Shown: positions 12,924 to 24,306 of the stretch, one piece after another
Layout of the letters: the number at the start of each line of letters is the position of its first letter
How positions within the stretch are numbered: position 1 is the stretch's first letter
Assembly (NCBI GenBank): GCA_029465975.1
Contig: CM055745.1
Span: forward strand, 4,898,204 to 4,962,203
Length of the DNA stretch: 64,000 nucleotides
Source of the DNA: Dallia pectoralis
Taxonomy: Eukaryota > Chordata > Actinopteri > Esociformes > Umbridae
Direction: 5' to 3'
Program-made: the position numbers and the translations under genes
Notes under the pieces: model-generated
What the model saw: the letters and a program-made list of their open reading frames with translations, nothing else
Told to the model about the DNA's origin: nothing
Database searches by the model: none

Positions 12924-13331
12924 CAGAACCCTATTGGAAACAGGGTGCCATTTAGAACCCTATGAGTACCAAGGTGCCATTCAGAACCATATAGGAGTAC
13001 CAAGGTGCCATTCAGAACCATATAGGGGAAACAGGGTGCCATTCAGAACCCTATGAGTACCAAGGTGCCATTCAGAACCATATAGGAGTACCAAGGTGCC
13101 ATTCAGAACCATATAGGGGAAACAGGGTGCCATTCAGAACCCTATGAGTACCAAGGTGCCATTCAGAACCATATAGGAGTACCAAGGTGCCATTCAGAAC
13201 CATATAGGGGAAACAGGGTGCCATTCAGAACCCTATGAGTACCAAGGTGCCATTCAGAACCATATAGGGGAAACAGGGTGCCATTCAGAACCCTATGAGT
13301 ACCAAGGTGCCATTCAGAACCATATAGGGAC
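12924..13331. repeat. 30-bp subunit repeat in 60/90-bp higher-order units
   Basis: Subunits built on AGGTGCCATTCAGAACC alternate between the forms ...CTATGAGTACCA, ...ATATAGGAGTACCA and ...ATATAGGGGAAACAG. Three-subunit and two-subunit blocks repeat. Confidence 0.9.
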
Positions 13332-13803
13332 TCGGATGCCACCTGGGTGTCCCACTAATCCTCAGGATGACACATGTAAGCCGCCCTCGTTTTAATACGT
13401 CGTGTCAGGATGGAGATGAGCGAAGCCGGAGACGATCCATTGGTGTTTCCGGTGTCAGTGCCTCATTAGCAGCACGTGTGTGTGTGTGTGTGTGTGTGTG
13501 ATCTGTCTGTGTCTGATGAGCTTATGGGCCCTGTAAACACATTCAATGGACACCTCTGTCCGTCCGGCCACGTTCTTTGGTCTCATTTAGGATCTGTTGT
13601 TTGGGTTCTCTGACGACGTATTTGAGTGTGGTATTTTACCGTGTGCAGCATCTTGTGTTCTACAATAATATCTGGGTTAGGCTGAGCACTGCATAGACTA
13701 AAAGACTTTCTCCTGAGGCTGAGAGTGGTTCAGGTCAATTTCACATCGCACATAGTGTTCCTTAAAAAATACTCCCATGTTCTCTGTCCTCCAGCTCAAA
13801 CGG
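13332..13803. other. Unique spacer with GT microsatellite
   Basis: Contains (GT)n at 13477-13500. Nothing else is recognised. Confidence 0.6.
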
Positions 13804-15786
13804 TGGCCAGTGTATCCTGTGTATTTATTTAACTGTGACCAGTGTATCCTGTGTATTTATTTAACTGTGGCCAGTGTATCCTGTGTATTTATTTAACTGT
13901 GGCCAGTGTATCCTGTGTATTTATTTAACTGTGACCAGTGTATCCTGTGTATTTATTTAACTGTGGCCAGTGTATCCTGTGTATTTATTTAACTGTGACC
14001 AGTGTATCCTGTGTATTTATTTAACTGTGACCAGTGTATCCTGTGTATTTATTTAACTGTGACCAGTGTATCCTGTGTATTTATTTAACTGTGACCAGTG
14101 TATCCTGTGTATTTATTTAACTGTGACCAGTGTATCCTGTGTATTTATTTAACTGTGGCCAGTGTATCCTGTGTATTTATTTAACTGTGGCCAGTGTATC
14201 CTGTGTATTTATTTAACTGTGACCAGTGTATCCTGTGTATTTATTTAACTGTGACCAGTGTATCCTGTGTATTTATTTAACTGTGACCAGTGTATCCTGT
14301 GTATTTATTTAACTGTGACCAGTGTATCCTGTGTATTTATTTAACTGTGACCAGTGTATCCTGTGTATTTATTTAACTGTGGCCAGTGTATCCTGTGTAT
14401 TTATTTAACTGTGACCAGTGTATCCTGTGTATTTATTTAACTGTGACCAGTGTATCCTGTGTATTTATTTAACTGTGACCAGTGTATCCTGTGTATTTAT
14501 TTAACTGTGACCAGTGTATCCTGTGTATTTATTTAACTGTGACCAGTGTATCCTGTGTATTTATTTAACTGTGACCAGTGTATCCTGTGTATTTATTTAA
14601 CTGTGGCCAGTGTATCCTGTGTATTTATTTAACTGTGGCCAGTGTATCCTGTGTATTTATTTAACTGTGACCAGTGTATCCTGTGTATTTATTTAACTGT
14701 GACCAGTGTATCCTGTGTATTTATTTAACTGTGACCAGTGTATCCTGTGTATTTATTTAACTGTGACCAGTGTATCCTGTGTATTTATTTAACTGTGACC
14801 AGTGTATCCTGTGTATTTATTTAACTGTGGCCAGTGTATCCTGTGTATTTATTTAACTGTGACCAGTGTATCCTGTGTATTTATTTAACTGTGACCAGTG
14901 TATCCTGTGTATTTATTTAACTGTGACCAGTGTATCCTGTGTATTTATTTAACTGTGACCAGTGTATCCTGTGTATTTATTTAACTGTGACCAGTGTATC
15001 CTGTGTATTTATTTAACTGTGACCAGTGTATCCTGTGTATTTATTTAACTGTGACCAGTGTATCCTGTGTATTTATTTAACTGTGACCAGTGTATCCTGT
15101 GTATTTATTTAACTGTGGCCAGTGTATCCTGTGTATTTATTTAACTGTGACCAGTGTATCCTGTGTATTTATTTAACTGTGGCCAGTGTATCCTGTGTAT
15201 TTATTTAACTGTGACCAGTGTATCCTGTGTATTTATTTAACTGTGACCAGTGTATCCTGTGTATTTATTTAACTGTGGCCAGTGTATCCTGTGTATTTAT
15301 TTAACTGTGACCAGTGTATCCTGTGTATTTATTTAACTGTGGCCAGTGTATCCTGTGTATTGATTTAACTGTGGCCAGTGTATCCTGTGTATTTATTTAA
15401 CTGTGACCAGTGTATCCTGTGTATTTATTTAACTGTGGCCAGTGTATCCTGTGTATTTATTTAACTGTGGCCAGTGTATCCTGTGTATTTATTTAACTGT
15501 GGCCAGTGTATCCTGTTTTTTATTTAGCTGTGGCCAGTGTATCCTGTGTATTTATTTAACTGTGGCCAGTGTATCCTGTGTATTTATTTAACTGTGACCA
15601 GTGTATCCTGTGTATTTATTTAACTGTGACCAGTGTATCCTGTGTATTTATTTAACTGTGACCAGTGTATCCTGTGTATTTATTTAACTGTGGCCAGTGT
15701 ATCCTGTGTATTTATTTAGCTGTGGCCAGTATATCCTGTGTATTTATTTAGCTGTGGCCAGTGTATCCTGTGTACTTATTTAGCTA
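13804..15786. repeat. 32-bp minisatellite, about 62 copies
   Basis: The unit contains CCAGTGTATCCTGTGTATTT and ATTTAACTGTG. Nearly all copies are identical except for one dimorphic base (TGACC or TGGCC); a few degenerate copies sit at the right end (TTTAGCTG). Each unit carries TATTTATTTA. Confidence 0.97.
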
Positions 15787-16740
15787 ACACAGACCAGACT
15801 GTATGACCAAAGTTATTACTGTAGCTACTTGTATGTAATATTTAATAAAATGTATTTGATGTAATATTTAGTAGACATGCATTGCTAATACTTTAGAGAC
15901 TTTGGAAGAGGGTGGTACTGTATGAAAATGTGTTTGCATGCACACGTGCACGTGTGTCTGAGCAAATTGTGTGCATGGTAGGGGGGTGATGTTTGTGTGT
16001 GTGTGCCAGCCTCCAGTTCAGCCATCCTGGTGTCTCTCCGGCAGTCTGCCAACACTGTTGGCATAATGCGTAAATTGCTCCCTCCCACTGCTCTCTCTCT
16101 CGGTCCCTCTTTCCTGTTTTCCCTGCCCTTAGCGACCCAACACTGGAATGGAGAACTAAATTAGCCGACAGGCCACACAGATATTCTGTTGTCAAAACGT
16201 ACGGCTAAATGGCACTTGGCCTTTTTCATACTGCAGCTTCAGTAAGAACAATCATACAAATCAATGACATGTTGCATTTATACTTGCGATGAGAGCATGT
16301 AACGCTCACAAAGCCCAGGAATAAGTTGATAATGTGCGCACACTGTTTCTTGCCCAGTCAAACTCGGATGGGCTGTTAAAGCAACAGGGCTTGCTAGCTT
16401 AGGATGTCTGGGGTTGGTTCACTTTTTGCTAGTCGTGTAGGTTTGGCTGTTTTAAAAAAATGTGTTGTTTGGTTATTCACACAGAAAGTCGACATTGACT
16501 AGCTCATGTAGCTAACAGCATGTGTAGTCAATCCACTTCTTTGGGCACAGGTTGCGAGGGAAAAATGGGTTTATGTAATTGAATTTGTCAAGCGTATTAA
16601 CTAGTGTTGTGTTTGTGTATTTGATAATGATGTGTAATATGAGCTATATACTTACTATCGAGCTAGCGTAAGATAGAAGCTATGTTGATATACGCGCATT
16701 GATCGTGTTCTCAAAACCCACCAGGTACGCGCTTGTCTCC
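15787..16740. other. Unique intron DNA
   Basis: No coding or transposon motif recognised. A GT-rich patch lies near 15990-16005. Confidence 0.6.
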
Positions 16741-16802
16741 CTGAACAAAGATACAGGATGGTAGGACCTCATTGGTTGTAAGCTGCCGTCCCTCAACGAC
16801 CT

Positions 16803-18158
16803 GTACCCAGGGCTCTCAAGTCTCACGCATTGGGCGTGAGACACACGCATTTCAACCCGTTTACACGCTCACACGCAACACATTGTATTTCTCACGCAGA
16901 GAAATTGCCAGGAAATCGCGCACAAGTTGCGCCGTTATTTTTTGAACAGTGGAACAGGTAGAGAGGACTCAAGTAAGTTCTCATAGAGTCCAGAAGGACC
17001 TGTCTTGCACCAGCCAATCAAATAAATGCATATAGCTACCGGACAGCCAATCAGAAAATAGCATTACCGTATCCGGGTAAGATTTAGGTATTCCGACGAC
17101 ACATGGGGCTCGGCATATTGATTCAGATCAGTGTTGCCAAATTAGCGACTTTGTCGCTATATTTAGCGAGTTTTTCTGGTGTTATTGGAGACTTTTTGAG
17201 ACTCTACGAGCAGAGGGTGCTACCGTGTTCCCCACCCCCGTGCCAAAGCAATCAGAAGCCTGAGGCTCCCATCTGTAGTCAGAGCAGGAGATGTTCACCC
17301 TTCCACATCTAGACTAAATGAAGCGCGCATGCGTGAAGCCGCCGATGACTGACCTTGCCCTTGCTTACATTACAAAACAAACCCAACTTATTGAAACTAA
17401 ACAAAAACATGAAATTAAAAAAATAAATAATGAATCACTCCGCCAGAGTATCTCTTATTTGGGTCTTTTGCCTGTACCAAGCCTGGATAAAGTAGTATAG
17501 GGTTGGAGTTGTGACATTAAAAAACGCATTTGTATTTCTAAAATAGCTGCATCAGTGTTAGTGCTCCCTCGTTCAAGTGCAAATGCTGAGAGGATTTTCT
17601 CCATGGTTGGACTAAACAAAACCAGGAACAGCTTGGCACTAGATGGAACTCTGTCATCCATCATGACAGTGAAAATGGCTGGCCTGGAACTTTCTTTTAT
17701 TTAATTAACCTTTATTTAACCAGGTGAGCACATACAGAACGCATTCTCAATTGAAATGGCAACCTTGCCAAGAATAAAGCGAAGGTGCAAGACAGACAGT
17801 TACACATAAATTACACAGATTATACAATAATTGCACAGGGGAATAAAAGAATGACACATCTAAATATACATAAAGTAGTTATCAATAAATTACAGGAAAA
17901 GGGCACAGTGTTTCAAATGGGAACCACCAACCCTGTTGCTAAAGGCCTCAAAACCTGCTATCAACTCCTATAACAAACAACACTAACCATGATCTCTATC
18001 TTACGCACGCCCGCACATACGCACACACACACAAACCTGCACTAAGAAATGCTGAATTAAATAAATATTTTTTTATTTGTATGAATGTATGTCATTTATC
18101 AGATCATCGCCCAAAATCTCACTCTGAACTCAGTTCAAAACTTGAGAGCCCTGGGTAC
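16803..18158 (+). mobile_element. hAT-like DNA transposon remnant with 19-bp terminal inverted repeats
   Basis: GTACCCAGGGCTCTCAAGT at 16803-16821 is the exact reverse complement of the 19 bases at 18140-18158. Inside, 17530-17695 on the plus strand encodes VLVLPRSSANAERIFSMVG-like text (visible residues include NAERIFSMVG, RNSLALDGTLSS, MTVKMAGLE), the C-terminal dimerisation block of hAT transposases. Most of the transposase is missing, and an antisense LINE/SINE tail is inserted at 17700. It is inactive. Confidence 0.75.
17697..17990 (-). mobile_element. Antisense LINE/SINE 3' tail inside the hAT-like element
   Basis: The sequence AACCTTTATTTAACCAGGTGAG followed by TTCTCAATTG and CAACCTTGCCAAGA is the reverse complement of the conserved 3' tail (..CCTGGTTAAATAAAGGTT) found in the two SINEs of this window and in many fish retroposons. 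It appears to be a nested insertion. Confidence 0.55.
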
Positions 18159-18639
18159 CGTACCTCAACTCGCCCCTCTGGCAGATGGCAGGGATCTATC
18201 AAGACCCAAAAATCCCGCCACAAGAACAGCTTCGTCCCCACAGCGGTGAGTCTAAAGTATATTTTTTTAGCAAACTGCTCACACATTAAGACACTGATCC
18301 TTTGCACACTTCAGATACATATAACATACTGTATTCTATATTTACCCAGTACATATGTCTACTAGGCAGGGTCTCTTGACTGTTCATGTTGTGTGTTTTG
18401 GCTCTTTTTGAGTTGTTTTGTGTACGTCTTAAATTGTCCTAAAACGTGTGTTCTAAATGCTCAGGCGAATGGTCAGAAAAAAAATCTGTGTGTGTAAACA
18501 GACTTGGCAAATAAACGTGATTCTCCGGACTGGAGGAACAGAAACTCCTTTGGAAATTGTCAATCTTGTGCTTGCAATGTGATGTATTGCTGCACAAAGA
18601 GCAAACTGTACCTAAAATTGCATCAGCTCGCAGAGCTGC

Positions 18640-20155
18640 CCTGACTTTGTGCTAATAGAGACCCTTGAATCTCTTGCACTTGTGTCTCTTGAAACCTATC
18701 CTCCTGATCTGTGCCAACCTCACCAAAGTTGCAGAAATGAAGCCTAAAAAAATCAAACCTTGATCCGGACATACTAAAGAATTGCGGACCTATATTGAAC
18801 CTCCCGTTCCTCTCAAAAATCTTCTTGATCTTCTTGATCTTAGTCCTGCCTTTGATCACTCCTTTCACTTGAAGAGATTGGAGACCCATGTTGGGCTACG
18901 GGTTTAGATCTTATTTATCAGATAGATTTCAGTTTGTTTGTGTGGAAGGCCTATCCTTGGACAAATCCTATATGCCTTGGTGTTCCACAAGGCTCGGCTT
19001 TTGTCCCTCTTTTGTTCTCACTATATATGCAGCCATCTGGGTAATGTCAATTTTTATTGTTATGCTGATGACACACAGCTGTATATTTCAATGAAACATG
19101 GAGAAGTCTCTAGGTTAGCTACTATGGGAGCATGTTTTTGTGACAAACAGACGAGGATGACAGAACTTCTGTTGCTAGTTTCAGGAACAAAGTGCCTTTT
19201 TGACAGATCTCACGTTGATCCTAAATAGATTTAAGGTCGTATCACAAAGAACTGTGAGAAACCTTGGCGTGCCCGGATCTTTATTTTGACAATCATATAA
19301 AATATATTTAAAGGATAGCATTTTTCCATCTTAGGAATATTACAAAAATCGGAAACTATTTTTCGAATAATGATGCAGGTGGTTGGCTGGTTATCCTGAT
19401 AAATAAATAAACACATTTTAATTAGTACTTAATATGGCTGCTAGAATCTTAACTAGAAACAATAAATGTGACCACATTACCCCAGTGTTAGCCTCTGTAC
19501 ATTGGCTGCCTGTTAAGTCTAGGGCAGACTTTAAAGTTCTATTGTTAACGTATAAAGTTTTCATAAACCTCCTCCTATCTACCTCGCTGAATTAGTCCAG
19601 CCACATATACCTACGCGTAACCTAAGATAAAAAGATGCTGGCCTTCTAATTGTACCTAAAATTTCAAAACAAACAGCAGGAGGTAGAGCTTTCTCCTATA
19701 GAAATCCGCTATTTAGGAATGAGCTGTCCATCCGGGTTATAAATGTGCTAACTTTTAAGCCACTAAATGACTTTTAAGTCAAAATGGATGTTGTTGGGCC
19801 CTATCCAGCATTTACCCTGTTTAGGGCCACAGTTTCACTGGACTCCCCTGTCTCAGTTTCAAGATTTATGCTATGTTATTTTAGCAGGGACCTAGGGAAC
19901 TAGGGTGTCTAACCTTCCCCTGTGTCTTGTATCTGCTTCCATTAAGGGGGACCTGTGTCTGCTGGCCATGCTGTGGGACTGAGCCCCGGGAACATGTCAG
20001 ACACCTCCTGGAGCCCCCTGATTGTGTAGCAGACTATCAACTTGTATCATCTTATTGATGCGTGCTCTGTCGGGTTCAGACTGGCTGTTGGTAAAAGCAC
20101 TTTGTGACAACTTTGTTGTAAAAAGGGTTTCATAAAATAAATGTGATCGATTAAC
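18640..20155 (+). mobile_element. Degenerate L2-like LINE (reverse transcriptase and 3' end)
   Basis: Frame-broken reverse transcriptase: LLDLSPAFDH-like text near 18835-18860, RLETHVGL at 18875-18900, RSYLSDRFQFVCV at 18905-18945, and the catalytic box CYADDTQLYIS at 19055-19090. Further right, 19470-19760 matches the ORF end (HITPVLASVHWLPVKSRADF-like) and the 3' tail ends in ATAAATGTGATCGATTA. Several stops and frameshifts mean it is dead. Confidence 0.75.
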
Positions 20156-22595
20156 AACGCTAGACCTGCGACCTGCGACCTGCGAGTATAGTTCCTTGCT
20201 TCCAACTCAAGTCTTTTACTTTCTCAACAATGTATAAATCTTGCTAGCGTGTCATACTGCGTGGGATATTAGACAACCGGCTGAATCATGCAGCAGTAAA
20301 TTAAACAAGTGCAGTAAAATACCAAAAACAAATACATAGTTCTCATGCTAATAAATACAAATGTCAAATGGATATTTGCGTCAGAGCGAGTCGTGCGAGA
20401 TTAGGTTGAATGGATTGCGTGTTTTAGTGAGGCAATTAGCATATTGTATTTGTCTTGAAGGCCTACATATGCGGGGCCACTCTGTCAGTCTGGCTCTGTT
20501 ATATACTCAGCACAGCCCGGTGAGATTGTGAAATGCACTTTTACCATTCAACTGCTACTCATACACGTGGTTTGACTGTTCGTTGGCAAGACGCGCCTCA
20601 CTACTGCCGGTGAGGGCTAAACCATTATCAGCACGCATCACAACATTTTCCCGCTTGCCTGATTCATGTAAGTGGGCAAATAGAGGAAACGCGGGCAAAT
20701 ACTTTTTGGCGGGAAATTGTTGTTAACTCCGAATGGACTATTTCGGGAGGAATAACCGCATGTGGATTTTGGGTAATTTATTGATCGTTCCAGTAGGCCT
20801 CCACTATTATTGGATCTGCGTTCAAAGCAATTGAATTATACAGTTTCAAAATATAGTGTGTTTTGTATTTCGGTTAATATCAAAGATTGCTGGTTGTTGA
20901 TCCTAATGCAATCGCCTGGAGGAGATTGAAGTGTACTTGTCTTTTGTTGTCGCTACTCCGTTCCAGGTTACCACTCTCGTGTAGAAAAAAAATGTATGAC
21001 AGATATGTGTTCATACCTGATTACCTGCACAGATTGTCTGTAAGGAAAGTGTTTATAATGTTTTATTTTTTTATGTCAGACACATATCTCGCAACAATTC
21101 TCGTCATCTAAATTAAACTACTGCATAGTGTAAAACCGCTTGTTTGTCGACACACACTCACAGCGATATATGAAATTAATTTCCAGGCTTTGATAGAGCG
21201 ATGTGATAATTTATAGTAATGACACATGTATGTCCACATCATTGATTGTGCTTCGACTGCTCACCCATTAATATGGACAAGTTCCGGTCCACGTGTTGTA
21301 CCAATCCATACCAGCTTCATTCATACCCTGGTCATGAAAGACAATCTGTAGTAGAGTTGGCCGTTCAGATATCCACATCCTGACTCGACATGAAGCCCAA
21401 TGCTTTTTTCTCTTTGATACTTTGGTATTTCATAAAAAGACAACTTCATGTTTACGCCTATAGGATACTAAACTGTCTTTCAGTTTCTCTTTCAAATATA
21501 AAAAGAGAAACCTGGTTGTGATTCAGCAGAGCATTTCCCGAATCTAAGCTAGTCTGTATTAATATATGCTGAATTAAAAGCTTCCATGTATACAGACTGA
21601 GACAGACCTGACTTTTTAAGCAGCCTTAACAACACAGAATACTACAATATGGTTTTCACCTGGACCTTCTGCTGGTAAGGCATACTAGAAATGTTTACAG
21701 ATAGAACCAGTGGTGGTTCCAGGCTGCAGCACAACAGTTCTACTGCCAAAGATAAATCTAGAACTCTGTTTGTAGGCCAACAACCAAATCTTCGATATAT
21801 GTAATGATTTAAATTCATATACTTTAATTTTCTTATGAGCTCCGCCCCCTCAGCAATATGAGGGGTATTACTAACAAAAAATATTTAATTATAAATTCGA
21901 CACGTTGTGTGTGTATCATGTAATGACAAAAACTCTAATGATAAAAAGTGAAGTGATAAAAATATTTTTTTGTGACTAATACCCCTTATACAGCAAGCCA
22001 GCCCAGCCTACCTAACATTGGTGTTTCTTCTGTTATGGGATTCAACAAAACCAACCCTGGTATACTGGTAGGTGTGCTTCACATCTGGTTAGAGTTTCTT
22101 GCATTTGAGTACAGTTTTGCATTTCCAGTGTTATAGCTAGAAGCTAGATAGCTAGCATGTTGATAATATTCCAGTGTTATAGCTAAAATCTAGATAGCTA
22201 GCTTGTTGATATTATCTAGAAGTTACGACTAGGAACTAGATATTATAGCAAGAAGCTAGATAGCTAGCATGCCATTGGGCTCAGCTATGGAGTTAACACA
22301 TTATTTCATATCTTAAATGAAATAACTTGATAGAAGGATCTTCTATGAGGCTAAGATACTGTTTTTGAGAATATATTTCAATATATTGATGAGCATGTAG
22401 AGGTGCACGTAGTGATGTACTGCTATATAGATGGACTTCTATGGACAATTTATATATAGGAGTAACTATTTATTATGCTGTACTACATTTACACGGTACA
22501 CACATTTTACCAGCTCCCAGTTTTGCTTCCTAGAGAACTTCGGGGGGTTCCGAATTGTCTTTGGTTTATGGAGTTCCATCTAGTGATGTCTATAA
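20156..22595. other. Unique intron DNA with minor local repeats
   Basis: No gene is recognised. Around 22120-22270 three loose ~46-bp copies of TTATAGCTAGAAGCTAGATA occur. Reading frames here (20887-21111, 22475-22657) are unsupported. Confidence 0.6.
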
Positions 22596-22858
22596 GAGAC
22601 CTGCTGCTGGTAAGACCAACTAATACAGTCTACACAAGTACACAGACCTGCTGCTAGTAAGACCAACTAGTGAAGTCTGTACAAGTACACAGACCTGCTG
22701 CTGTTAAGACCAACTAATGAAGTCTGTACACAGACCTGCTGCTGTTAAGACCAACTACTAAAGTCTACACAAGAAGAAAGACCTACTGCTGGTAAGACCA
22801 ACTAGTAAAGTCTACACAAGTACACAGACCTGCTGGTTGTGAGACCAACTAGTGAGGT
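22596..22858. repeat. ~47-bp minisatellite, about 5 diverged copies
   Basis: Copies of ACCTGCTGCTGGTAAGACCA followed by ACTA..AGTCTACACAAGTACACAG, with short deletions. It is older and less homogeneous than the other arrays. Confidence 0.8.
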
Positions 22859-23351
22859 GTATATCAACATTTCCTAATCATGGCCTACTATGTAGTGCAA
22901 CAGGCCGGGCCCGCATAAACGGTATAGGCAAATGATACGGCCACCGTTCATCCATAGGGGCGTACAAGTAATGAAATTAAAAAACTAATTGTCTCTTTTG
23001 CAAGGGGGCGGGGAGCACCAGCTAAAATCTGCCTAGGGCACCATATTGTAGTACAGTCTACATTGACCCACTGCTAATGAGTTACACATGGACACGTTAC
23101 TAGTCAGGTCTACTAAAGCCATGTGCACCTGTCTACTTAAGTTAACTTTACACCTTCCACAGCAGTCAGCACAGTTTTCCGCATGCAGCTCTACGTGCAC
23201 CTCTACGCGAACCTCTACGCGAACCCCTCTTGTGGGCCGCAACATTTCTCAGTTCATGTGAATGACAGTAGACGCTACAATTATGTTTTTCAGGTGGACT
23301 TTGCAAAGCCGCAGGGATTAGATTAGGCCAACACATTGATCTGCCGCTTAC
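22859..23351. other. Intron DNA next to the exon 2 donor
   Basis: No recognisable element apart from a short CTCTACGCGAAC doublet near 23200-23225. The jph3 exon 2 splice donor is at its right end. Confidence 0.6.
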
Positions 23352-24153
23352 CTTGACAAGGCAATCTCAGCCTTCTGCTTGGCGATGTCCGCAGCCTTCT
23401 CTGCCGCATCTACAGCCCGGTCCACTTTCTCTCTGATCTTACTGGCTCTGAGTGGGATCAGGTTCTTCCTCTTGCCGCTCACCAGGAAATTCTGCTTGTA
23501 CTTGCCCTCCTCCTTGGTCCCGTCAGGGAAGGTGGTGCAGCCGTAACCGTGACGCTTGTTTCCCACCCATTCCCCCTCGTAGTGAAGTCCGTCCGAGCGC
23601 CGGCTCACGCCATAGCCGGTGCGCTTGTCGTTCTTCCATTCGCCGCAGTAGGTCTCTGTTGCCGTGGCGTCCACGTCGTCCTCCGTGGCGGCCAGCTCGG
23701 CCTCGCCCTCTCCCAGGCTGATGGTGGAGTTGATGTCCGAGTTGACGGAGCTGACAGTGCTCATGCCGGCTTCGCTGCGGAACGAGCTCTGCTTGGACCT
23801 CTGGCTAGCCAGCGAGCTCTTGGACTCGGACTTCCTCAGTTTGAGTCCGCTGAGGATGGAGCGGCCTCGGAAGAGACCCTTCTTCTTACTCTTCATCAGC
23901 TCTGCCTCGCTGTGCGCGGTGAGCACGAAGCCACCCCTGGAAACGGCCGGGCTACCTATGGAGCCGGTCACGCCCATGCACGCCAATCCGGCCCGGTCCG
24001 GGAGCAGCGCCGTCCCATTAATGTGCTCCGAGCGCAGGGAGTTTATGGAGGTGCGCAGTGGAGAGCGGATGACGGCTGCCATGCCGTACGGCACGCTTTG
24101 TCGCAAGCCGTAACCATGCCGCATCCCCCCAACCCATTGGCCCTGGTACGTAC
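23352..24153 (-). CDS. jph3: jph3 coding exon 2
   Basis: Large second coding exon, 802 bp, residues 128-394 plus two bases. The acceptor (TTCGTCCGCAG/GTACG on the minus strand) joins exon 1 in phase and reads ..SDGGTYQGQWVGGMRHGYG, completing the sixth MORN motif. Then come the conserved segment RQSVPYGMAAVIRSPLRTS, the joining region with SPAVSRGGFVL, a basic KSKKKGLF patch and a Ser-rich stretch (LRKSESKSSLASQRSKQSS), and then MORN motifs seven and eight (YCGEWKNDKRTGYG and YEGEWVGNKRHGYG). The exon closes in the start of the alpha-helical linker (KIREKVDRAVDAAEKAADIA). It ends TCA AG/GTAAGC, phase 2, with the donor at 23351-23350. No frameshift or stop is present. Antisense reading frames across this exon are shadows of its GC-rich codons. 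Confidence 0.95.
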
Positions 24154-24306
24154 CTGCGGACGAACACAGAGGTCACATTACGATGATGGAACAATACATC
24201 AACAAATCAGCTGAAAAATTATCTGGGACAAAAAGGACTCAATGACCTGAAGGGACCATGAAATAGAGTCACATTGTATTGTGTTTTCTTGTGTGAGATT
24301 CTTACA

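Larger units (their letters stand above)
16741..18370 (+). mobile_element. Rex1-like LINE 3' fragment interrupted by a hAT-like element
   Basis: The left part (about 16770-16802, AAGCTGCCGTCCCTCAACGA) and the right part (18159-18260) read as two halves of the C-terminal end of a Rex1/CR1-type reverse transcriptase ORF. The right half encodes SGRWQGSIKTQKSRHKNSFV then PTAVSL, the usual end motif. The hAT-like element at 16803-18158 sits between them. The LINE is dead, and its orientation is plus. Family assignment is from memory of fish LINE ends. Confidence 0.6.
3693..23351 (-). other. jph3 intron 2 (19.7 kb, repeat-swollen)
   Basis: The intron runs from GTAAGC after exon 2 to CCGTCCAG before exon 3. 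The part nearest exon 3 (3889-15786) is a chain of minisatellites described separately. The part nearest exon 2 holds transposon debris and unique DNA. No extra exon with junctophilin similarity was seen. Confidence 0.9.

Noticed and set aside
23452..24214. Plus-strand frames opposite jph3 exon 2
   Set aside because: Antisense shadows of a GC-rich real exon. The minus strand carries the conserved protein.
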